Shown: positions 56,501 to 64,000 of the stretch, in pieces
How the letters are laid out: the number at the start of each line of letters is the position of its first letter
How positions within the stretch are numbered: the stretch's first letter is position 1
Program-made: the position numbers and the translations under genes
Assembly: GCA_023229795.1 (NCBI GenBank)
Contig: JALNYP010000011.1
Location: 1 to 64,000, forward strand
Origin: Syntrophobacterales bacterium
Lineage (GTDB): Bacteria; Desulfobacterota; Desulfobaccia; Desulfobaccales; 0-14-0-80-60-11
Length of the DNA stretch: 64,000 nucleotides
Reading direction: 5' to 3'
Notes under the pieces: model-generated
Database searches by the model: none
What the model saw: only the letters and a program-made list of their open reading frames with translations
Told to the model about the DNA's origin: nothing

Positions 56501-57693
56501 GGGAAGACTGCCTTGAACGCGTCCTGCAATACGGCCAGGGCATGGTCGAGTTCATGGGGCAGCACCACCAGGGGCGGCAGCATCCGGATGACGTTGCCCT
56601 GGGTGCAGTTGATCAGCAGGCCCCGCTCCCGGCAGGCGGTCACTAGGCCTGCCCCCTCCTGGGCCAGTTCCAGGCCCCACATGAGGCCCAGGCCCCGCAC
56701 CTCTTTGATCACCGGCGCCTGGCTCTTCAGTTCCAGGAGGCCCTTATGGAGGTAGTCGCCCTTGGTGCGCACCGCGGCCAGAAACTCGGGACGGCTCAGG
56801 TGGCCGAGCGCAGCTTTGGCGGCGGCGGCCACTACCGGACCGGCCCCGAAGGTGCTGGCATGGGTGCCGGGGACAAAGGCGGCGGCCACTTGGTCGGTGG
56901 CCAGGAGCGCGCCCATGGGCAGGCCGTTGGCCAGGCCTTTGGCCAGGGTCATGATATCCGGGGTGATACCGAAATGCTCGTGGGCGAAGAGCTTGCCGGT
57001 GCGGCCCAGGCCCGCCTGAATCTCATCCAGGATCAGCAACAGCCCCTTGTCGTTGCACAACTGCCGCACGCCCTGAAAATAATCCGGCGACGGCAGGTTG
57101 ACCCCGCCTTCGCCCTGGACGGGCTCCAGCATGATCGCGCAGACCGTGTCATCCACCGCCTTGGTCAGGGCGTCCAGGTCGTTGAAGGGCACGAACGCGA
57201 ACCCCGGCAGCATGGGTTCGAAGCCCTGCCAAAATTTGGCCTGGCCGGTGGCGCTCAATGCCCCGAAGGTGCGGCCGTGGAAGGAGTTCTCGGCGGAGAT
57301 GATCTTGTAACGGCCCTCGCCGTAGCGTTCCCGGGAGTAGCGCCGGGCCAGCTTGAGGGCGCCTTCGTTGACTTCGGCGCCGGAATTGGCGAAAAAGACC
57401 CGGTCGGCAAAGGACAGGCGCACCAGGTCTTCGGCCAGCTCCACCATGGGGGTGGTATAATAGATATTGGAGACGTGGACCAACTGCGTCAGTTGGGCCG
57501 CGGCGGCCGCGGCGACGTCGGGATGGGCGTTCCCCAGATTGCAGACCGCCAGCCCGGCCACGAAGTCCAGATATTCCTGGCCGGCGTCATCCCAGACCCG
57601 GCAACCCTCGCCTTTGACCAGCACCAGCGGCTGCCGGCCATAGGTGTTCATGATGACCTGGTCGGCCCGTTCCATCCAATTTTGGCTTGGCAA
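56497..57693 (-). CDS. argD: acetylornithine aminotransferase
   Basis: A 398-residue PLP enzyme. The PLP lysine is in PDIMTLAKGLANGLPMG (about 250); FANSGAEVNEGALKLARRY and LLILDEIQAGLGRTG are typical. The frame is open upstream into the repeat array. TTG 57693 is chosen because GGGAGAGG precedes it at five bases; an ATG at 57674 is the alternative. It follows argB across that array. Confidence 0.93.
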
Positions 57694-57710
57694 TTTTCCT
57701 CTCCCTGTCA

Positions 57711-57800
57711 GTTCGAGTTCAAGGTTCAAAGTTCAAGGTTCAAAGTTAAAAACCAGGCCTGTGAACCGGAACTTTGAACTTTGAACCTTGAACCTCGAAC
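57711..57800. repeat. inverted pair of GTTCAAA/G arrays at the argB stop
   Basis: GTTCGA, GTTCAAG, GTTCAAA, GTTCAAG, GTTCAAA (57711-57744), a 25-bp spacer, then ACTTTGA, ACTTTGA, ACCTTGA, ACCTCGA (57770-57798) joined to the argB stop. The repeats fill almost the whole argB-argD gap. Confidence 0.9.
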
Positions 57801-58681
57801 TATCCCACAATCTCCGTGCCGATGCCGGGGTCGGTGAAGATCTCCAGGAGCACGGCGTGGAGCAGGCGGCCGTCCAGGATATGGGCCTTGCCTACTCCGC
57901 CGGCCACCGCGTCCAGGCAGCAGTTGACCTTGGGGATCATGCCGCCTTTGATGGTGCCCGCCTCGATCATGGCCAGGACGCCTTCCCGGTTGAGGGTGGA
58001 GACCAGGTGGCTGTCCTGGTCCAGGACCCCGGCCACGTCGGTAAGCAAAATCAGCTTGGCTGCATGCATGGCCTTGGCCACCGCGCCGGCCACCAGGTCG
58101 GCGTTGATGTTATAGGTCTCGCCGGCCTCCCCCGCGCCCACCGGGGCCACCACCGGGATGAAGTGGTGCTCCTGGAGGGTGCGCAGCAGTGCGGCGTTGA
58201 CGCCGGTGACTTCGCCCACCAACCCGATGTCGATGATCTCCGGGGGCTCGTCCTCCCGGGGGCGGTAGTACTGGAGCTTTTTGGCCAGGAGCAGGCGGCC
58301 GTCCTTGCCGCTCAAGCCCACCGCGGCGCCGCCGGCGGCGTTGATCAGGTTGACGATCTCTTTGTTGATCTTGCCCGCCAGGACCATCTCCACCACGTCC
58401 ATGGTGGACTGGTCGGTGACTCGCAGGCCGTCCACGAACCGGGTGGGGATGTTCATCTTTTCCAGTACCTTGCCGATCTGGGGGCCGCCGCCGTGGACCA
58501 CCACCGGGTGGATGCCCAGGTACTGGAGCAGGGTAATGTCCTGGGCGAAGGCTGCCTTGAGTTCCGGCTCCAGTTGCGCCGCGCCGCCGTATTTGATCAC
58601 CACGGTCTGCCCCTGGAAGCTCTTCATGTAGGGCAGGGCTTCTATGAGGGTTTCGGCTTTTTTGATGTATTCCTGGGTCAT
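57800..58681 (-). CDS. argB: N-acetylglutamate kinase
   Basis: A 293-residue amino-acid kinase. VVIKYGGAAQLEPEL (about 27-41), VHGGGPQIGKVLEKM (about 63-77), the FVDGLRVTDQ segment, and AGVLDQDSHLV are conserved. ATG 58681 is preceded by CAGGACC. The enzyme acts second in arginine synthesis; argA/argJ and argC are not in the window. Confidence 0.95.
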   Translation of the reverse strand: MTQEYIKKAETLIEALPYMKSFQGQTVVIKYGGAAQLEPELKAAFAQDITLLQYLGIHPVVVHGGGPQIGKVLEKMNIPTRFVDGLRVTDQSTMDVVEMVLAGKINKEIVNLINAAGGAAVGLSGKDGRLLLAKKLQYYRPREDEPPEIIDIGLVGEVTGVNAALLRTLQEHHFIPVVAPVGAGEAGETYNINADLVAGAVAKAMHAAKLILLTDVAGVLDQDSHLVSTLNREGVLAMIEAGTIKGGMIPKVNCCLDAVAGGVGKAHILDGRLLHAVLLEIFTDPGIGTEIVG

Positions 58682-58693
58682 GTTATGGTCCTG

Positions 58694-58759
58694 GTTCAAA
58701 GTTCAAAGTTCAAAGTTCAAAGTTCAAGGTTCAAGGTTTTTTGACTTTGAACTTTGAAC
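58694..58759. repeat. GTTCAAA array with inverted arm at the hslU stop
   Basis: Four GTTCAAA and two GTTCAAG units in perfect 7-bp register (58694-58735), then ACTTTGA, ACTTTGA, ACTCA (58745-58759), the last joining the hslU stop codon. The array is essentially the whole hslU-argB gap. Confidence 0.93.
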
Positions 58760-60112
<1,353 letters not shown>

Positions 60113-60461
60113 GGTTGCAAGTCCTTTATGTTATCTGCGTCCATCTGCGTTTATCGGCGGTTTAATTATTAGCCGCAGATGAACGCCGATACACGCGGAT
60201 TATAGAAAAATGCAGGGTGGGCATGGCCCCCCCATTTTCAATCTGAATCGAACTTTTGCCCCGGGGGCGGCCAGGGACGGCCGCCCCACCAAAACCACCC
60301 ATTATGACGGTGGGGCGGGCCTCTGTGCCCGCCAGCCTTAAGCGAATCGGTTTCGGGTCATAAATGATTTTCAAAACCAAAAACGTAGGGTGCGCACTGC
60401 GCACCACCATCCTTATTTTCAAGGGTTAAATGATAGGTGGGTCGTGCCCACCCTACATTAA
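60113..60461. repeat. 349-bp palindrome cluster between hslV and hslU
   Basis: No gene. Contains an ATCTGCGT direct repeat (60129-60150), GGTGGGCATGGCCC (about 60217-60230), GGGGGCGGCC / GGCCGCCCC (60262-60287), GGTGGGGCGGGC / GCCCGCC (60310-60335), GTAGGGTGCGCACTGCGCACC (about 60388-60408) and GGTGGGTCGTGCCCACCCTAC (60437-60457). Confidence 0.75.
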
Positions 60462-61007
60462 TCACAATTCCTCGATCACAACCTCTTCATTGGTATAGAC
60501 GCACAACGAGCCGGCAATCTTCATGGCTTCCCGGCAGATGTCCGCGGCGGAGAGCTGGGTGTGGCCCATCAGGGCCCGGGCCGCGGCCAGGGCGTAGGGG
60601 GAGCCGGAGCCGATGGCCATCACGCCTTCGTCGGGCTCGATGACGTCGCCGGTGCCGGAGACCAGAAACGCCGAGGTGGCGTCCACCGCCAGGAGCAAGG
60701 CCTCAAGACGCCGGAGCATCTTATCGGTGCGCCAGTCCTTGGCCAGTTCGACCACCGCCCGGGTGAGGTTGCCCTGGTGCTTCTCGAGTTTGGCTTCCAG
60801 GCGCTCGAACAGGGTCAGGGCGTCGGCTGTGGAGCCTGCAAAGCCCACGATGATCTTGCCTTGATAGAGCTTCCGGACCTTTTTGGCATGGTGCTTCATC
60901 ACCATGTCGCCCATGGTCACCTGGCCGTCGCCGGCCACCGCCACCTTATCGCCCCGGCGCACCATGAGGATGGTGGTGCCGCGGAATGTCATCTCGTTAT
61001 GGTTCAT
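60462..61007 (-). CDS. hslV: HslV protease subunit
   Basis: A 181-residue threonine protease. The mature N terminus begins at the Thr in FRGTTILMVRRGDKVAVAGDGQVTMGD, so the first residues are removed. FAGSTADALTLFERLE and AIGSGSPYALAAARAL are conserved. Starts at ATG 61007 or 60992 are both possible. It is upstream of hslU and downstream of xerC, an order also known from Firmicutes. Confidence 0.94.
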   Translation of the reverse strand: MNHNEMTFRGTTILMVRRGDKVAVAGDGQVTMGDMVMKHHAKKVRKLYQGKIIVGFAGSTADALTLFERLEAKLEKHQGNLTRAVVELAKDWRTDKMLRRLEALLLAVDATSAFLVSGTGDVIEPDEGVMAIGSGSPYALAAARALMGHTQLSAADICREAMKIAGSLCVYTNEEVVIEEL

Positions 61008-61020
61008 GTCACCGTATCTT

Positions 61021-61113
61021 TTCGTTCCCAAGCTGGGCTGGGGAATGAGGTAATCAGTGCCCAAGCTGGAGCTTGGGCCAAAATTGCGTTCCCAAGCAGA
61101 GCTTGGGAACGAG
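61021..61113. repeat. CGTTCCCAAGCT palindromes, three copies
   Basis: CGTTCCCAAGCTGGGCTGGG (61021-61040), GTGCCCAAGCTGGAGCTTGGGC (in two arms, 61058-61078) and GCGTTCCCAAGCAG / AGCTTGGGAACGAG (61086-61113) lie in the xerC-hslV gap. Same family as at 16926, 45874 and 48660. Confidence 0.75.
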
Positions 61114-61172
61114 GGGGGGAAGGGGCGGATTATCGGTTTTAACTTTCCTTTTCGCCTTTTTCCCTTTTCGCC

Positions 61173-62081
61173 CTATTTACTCCGGGGATGGGCCTTGTCG
61201 TACTCCTCCATCAGGTAATCCAGGTTGAGGTGCAGGTACCGCTGGGTGCTGGAAATAGAGGCATGTCCCAGCAGTTCCTGGACCGCCCGCAGATCGGCCT
61301 GGCCCTCCAAGAGGTGGGTGGCGAAGCTGTGGCGCAGGCCGTGGGGCGTCAGACCCTGGGAAAGGCCGGATTGCCGCACCCACTTGGCCACCAGCCGGGC
61401 CACCCCCCGGGTGGACAGGCGCCATCCCCGGGAATTGAGGAACAACGCGGTCTCGTCCCCGGTCCCCTGCTGCTGCATCATCCGCTGCCGCAGGGGCAGA
61501 TAGGCGGTGAGGGCCGCCTTGGCCGGTTCGCCCAGGAAGGCCAGGCGCTCCTTGGCGCCTTTGCCCCAGACCCGCAGCACCCCGGGTCCCAGGTCCAGGT
61601 CTCCCAGGTTGAGCCCGGCCAGTTCGGAGAGGCGCAGGCCCCCGCCGTAAAAGACCTCCAGGATGGCCTTGTCCCGGCAGGTCCCGAAATCATCGCCCTG
61701 GGGCTCGCCCAAGAGGTGAAAGGCCTCGTCCACGCTCAGGAAATGCGGCAGGACTTTTTCCAGCTTGGGGCTGGGAGCCAGCTTAGCCGGGTTTTGGGTC
61801 AGGACCCCCAGACGCTGCAGGTACTTGAAGAAGGTGCGCAACGCCGAGAGTTTCCGGGCCACGGTGGTCTTGCGGAGGTGCTTTAGGGCCGTGGCCAGAA
61901 AGGCCCGCAAATCCTGGTAGGTCACCTCGGCCAACCGGGCCTCGGCCCGGCGCTCCTGATAAAACTCCAGAAACTGGGTGAGGTCCACCCGGTAGTTTCT
62001 GACGGTATGGGGCGACATCTGGCGCTCCACCTTCAGGTACCGCAAAAATTCTTCCAGATGAGTGCAGCCGCACATCGCCAT
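61173..62081 (-). CDS. xerC: tyrosine recombinase XerC
   Basis: A 302-residue tyrosine recombinase for chromosome dimer resolution. The SAM-like N domain (about 8-100) is followed by the catalytic domain: Arg150 in GGGLRLSEL, Lys about 175, His247 and Arg250 in HGLRHSFATH, His273 in LGHASISSTQRY and nucleophile Tyr282. XerC versus XerD is not certain. Located before hslVU, like the Firmicute xerC-hslVU order. The protein is intact and not linked to the island at the left edge. Confidence 0.92.
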   Translation of the reverse strand: MAMCGCTHLEEFLRYLKVERQMSPHTVRNYRVDLTQFLEFYQERRAEARLAEVTYQDLRAFLATALKHLRKTTVARKLSALRTFFKYLQRLGVLTQNPAKLAPSPKLEKVLPHFLSVDEAFHLLGEPQGDDFGTCRDKAILEVFYGGGLRLSELAGLNLGDLDLGPGVLRVWGKGAKERLAFLGEPAKAALTAYLPLRQRMMQQQGTGDETALFLNSRGWRLSTRGVARLVAKWVRQSGLSQGLTPHGLRHSFATHLLEGQADLRAVQELLGHASISSTQRYLHLNLDYLMEEYDKAHPRSK

Positions 62082-62342
62082 GGCAGGCCCCGGAGAGGGT
62101 TTTCCCTCTGGTTCCGTTTAACTCATTTAAAAGATAGATAATATCATGAAGTTTCGCCATTGCAAAAAATTTCGGCGGCCCGGAACCGGGAAAAGGCTCA
62201 AGTAAAATGGGGAGATGGCCGTTAAATTGGCGAAAGGGACACGCCAGCAGGGAGATGGCATAGTCACCTGGCAGGGGCGGGTTCAAGGCCCGCCCCTGCC
62301 GGGGCGTCGGAAGCGCGGGGTCCGGGTGAGTGGTCGTGCGCC

Positions 62343-62624
62343 TCAGTTGGTCAGCACCTGGGTCCGGGTGGGGGCCTCCAGGTATTGGTCGATTTCGGCG
62401 CTCAGCTTTTGGCGCTCCGGATTATTGAACCACCTTTGCCAATGCTCCAGAGATTCCCAGGTGCTGAGCACCAGGTAATAGTTGGGGTCATCCACCCCGT
62501 GCAGGGTCTCGCCGCTGATGTACCCGGGCTGCTGCATGGCCTTGACCCGGAGTTGGCGCAACAGCCGCACGATTTCGCCCACGTTCTGTCCTCGAATCGT
62601 CCTTTCCATCAACACCTTGACCAT
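62343..62624 (-). CDS. antibiotic biosynthesis monooxygenase (ABM) domain protein
   Basis: A 93-residue dimeric alpha-beta barrel protein: MVKVLMERTIRGQ, PGYISGETLHGVDDPNYYLVLSTWESLEHWQRWFNNPER. The ABM family includes cofactor-less monooxygenases and heme-degrading IsdG-like enzymes, but many members have unknown substrates. It stands alone, with its start about 320 bases from the divergent dNTPase gene. Confidence 0.85.
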   Translation of the reverse strand: MVKVLMERTIRGQNVGEIVRLLRQLRVKAMQQPGYISGETLHGVDDPNYYLVLSTWESLEHWQRWFNNPERQKLSAEIDQYLEAPTRTQVLTN

Positions 62625-62948
62625 GTTGTCTCTCCTTCTGGTGAATGGGTGAGGAGGAGATGTTAGCCTCTCCCGGGCGCTCGGGCTCCGGGAGGGGTCC
62701 GCGGCCGGCCCGGTCTTACCATCAATATATGATTCGGAGCGGAAAGGGAATTACCTTCACCCCGCCCCGGCCCTCCGCCATCCAGGGGGAGGAGAAAAAG
62801 GAAGAAAACTGCTTTTTTCCAAAGGACTGCGTTCTCGCCTGGATTAATAATATAACAGATAGCCCGAAAGTCCAGGGTGATGGGCCAGGCCCGCTCTTGA
62901 GGGATGCGCGGCGCTGTGGTATGATCCCCATGGGGAAGTGGGTACTGT
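62625..62948. other. 324-bp divergent gap
   Basis: It holds the promoters of two divergent genes and a CCGCCCCGGCCCTCCGCC / AGGGGGAGG palindrome (about 62762-62795). The minus frame at 62663-62956 has no domain or ribosome site and is not called. Confidence 0.45.
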
Positions 62949-64000
62949 ATGGTCAAACTAGCCGAATTGCGCCAAAACCTGGACAGACAGGAGGAAACCG
63001 GGCTTTCTCCTTATGCCACCAGGAGTATGGCGGCCATCCGCCGGCGCTTTGAGGAGCGCATCGCCCAAGGCCATCGCCAGAATTTCGCGGTGGACGCCGA
63101 CCGGATTCTCCACTCCCAAGCCTACACCCGTTATATTGACAAGACCCAGGTTTTTTACCTCATACACCATGAGCATATCAGCCACCGGGTCTTGCACGTG
63201 CAACTGCTGTCCAAGATCGCCCGCACCATCGGCAAATTCCTGCGGCTGAACGAGGACCTCCTGGAGGCCATCGCCCTGGGGCACGATATCGGCCATCCTC
63301 CCTTCGGCCACGATGGGGAGCGCCTGTTGTCGGCCCTCTGCGAGAGCCAAGGCATCGGCCCCTTCCTGCACAGCATCCAGGGGGTGCGGTTTTTAGACCG
63401 CCTGGAAAAGCAGGGGCGGGGACTCAATCTGTCTCTCCAGGTGCTGGACGGCATCCTCTGCCATGACGGCGAAACTCACCTGGAGCGCCTCTCGCCCCAG
63501 GGAGACAAGACCTTCGCCGTCCTTACGGACGAGATCCGGGCCAAGCTGGCCGACCCGGAGACTTCCTTGAAGCCCATGACCCTGGAGGGCTGCGTAGTCC
63601 GGCTGGCCGACACCATTAGCTATATCGGCCGGGATTTGGAAGATGCCATTACGCTGAAGCTGGTGCAGCGGGAGGAATTGCCGCCGGAGGTCAGCCAGGG
63701 CCTGGGCCGCACCAACGGCGCCATCGTCTACAGCCTGGTGGCCGATCTGATCACGCACAGTTATGATAAGAATTATGTGGGGTACAGTCCCGAGGTCGGC
63801 GGCCTCTTGAAGCAGCTCAAAGAGTTCAATTACCGGCGAATTTACGGCAATGCCCGCATTAAGACCGAGACGCCCAAGATCGAGTCGCTGTTCCGGCAGC
63901 TTTTTGATAAGTTCTTAGATGATGTGGAGGCGGGCCGGGAAAATTCGCCCATCTGGACGGATTTTTTGGGCACCATGCAGCCCGCTTACCGGGACAGCCA
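62949..64000 (+). CDS. dgt: dNTP triphosphohydrolase (Dgt-like), 3' truncated by window edge
   Basis: An open frame from ATG 62949 to the window end, 350 codons visible. It encodes an HD-domain dNTPase: LSPYATRSMAAIRRRFEER, SQAYTRYIDKTQVFYL, HISHRVLHVQLLSKIARTIG (first His), AIALGHDIGHPPFGHDGE (HD pair, about 111-115) and a later RLADTISYIGRDLEDAI with the metal-binding Asp. The enzyme cleaves dNTPs to nucleoside and triphosphate. The stop lies outside the window. Confidence 0.92.
   Translation, partial: MVKLAELRQNLDRQEETGLSPYATRSMAAIRRRFEERIAQGHRQNFAVDADRILHSQAYTRYIDKTQVFYLIHHEHISHRVLHVQLLSKIARTIGKFLRLNEDLLEAIALGHDIGHPPFGHDGERLLSALCESQGIGPFLHSIQGVRFLDRLEKQGRGLNLSLQVLDGILCHDGETHLERLSPQGDKTFAVLTDEIRAKLADPETSLKPMTLEGCVVRLADTISYIGRDLEDAITLKLVQREELPPEVSQGLGRTNGAIVYSLVADLITHSYDKNYVGYSPEVGGLLKQLKEFNYRRIYGNARIKTETPKIESLFRQLFDKFLDDVEAGRENSPIWTDFLGTMQPAYRDS

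Noticed and set aside
58694..58759. CRISPR-like reading of the GTTCAAA array
   Set aside because: Units are contiguous 7-mers without unique spacers and no cas genes are present.
61173..62081. xerC as the island integrase
   Set aside because: It is about 58 kb from the att fragment, lies in a conserved context before hslVU and has XerC-like length and motifs.

Overview
The window is a GC-rich bacterial chromosome segment, most likely from a Desulfobacterota (former Deltaproteobacteria) anaerobe. This is inferred from gene order and family content: the rsmI-yraN-rnhB-rplS-trmD-rimM-khpA-rpsP-ffh string, iorAB, dapL-type lysine synthesis, an argB-D-F-G-H / lysA-dap supercluster, and a DUF6599-DUF362-polyferredoxin module. 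No rRNA, complete tRNA or CRISPR array was found.

Layout. 1-3121 is the right end of an integrated element: three 22-bp-spaced direct repeats, a replication-initiator-like gene, an excisionase-like HTH gene, an AT-rich orphan gene, and a tRNA-Val 3' fragment that looks like an attachment site. 3166-10519 carries eboE, an AI-2E-family permease, a SWIM-domain protein, a DUF374 acyltransferase, a DUF1992 protein, smpB and a ptsH-ptsI pair. 10689-16846 is a translation/RNA-processing string on the minus strand, interrupted by a REP-associated transposase (RAYT) that is now in frame with yraN. 17061-22443 holds rtcB with archease, iorAB and a stand-alone receiver protein. 23330-24533 is an orphan ParA with a coiled-coil partner. 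24987-32224 (plus strand) encodes a lipoprotein, secreted proteins, DUF6599, DUF362, a membrane polyferredoxin, an esterase and a Tat-exported aldo/keto reductase. 32311-43569 is mixed housekeeping with a second RAYT, rhlE-like helicase, rpsT, pgsA, fsa, folK, an SGNH protein and a kinase-like ATPase/GNAT fusion.

43708-62081, all on the minus strand, reads in transcription order xerC, hslV, hslU, argB, argD, argF, argG, (SdpI-like), (secreted protein), argH, FN3 lipoprotein, lysA, dapF, dapA, dapB, FAH protein, dapL. It supplies most of arginine synthesis from N-acetylglutamate and the aminotransferase route to lysine. A monooxygenase-like protein and a truncated dNTPase gene close the window.

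The most striking non-genic feature is the repeat content. Gene junctions contain tandem arrays whose unit sequence differs from site to site but whose period is always 7 bp. They are often arranged as inverted pairs and frequently begin exactly at a stop codon (hslU, argB, argF, argG, dapA). Interspersed are at least six families of short palindromic (REP-like) repeats. Two of these families are linked to the two RAYT genes.
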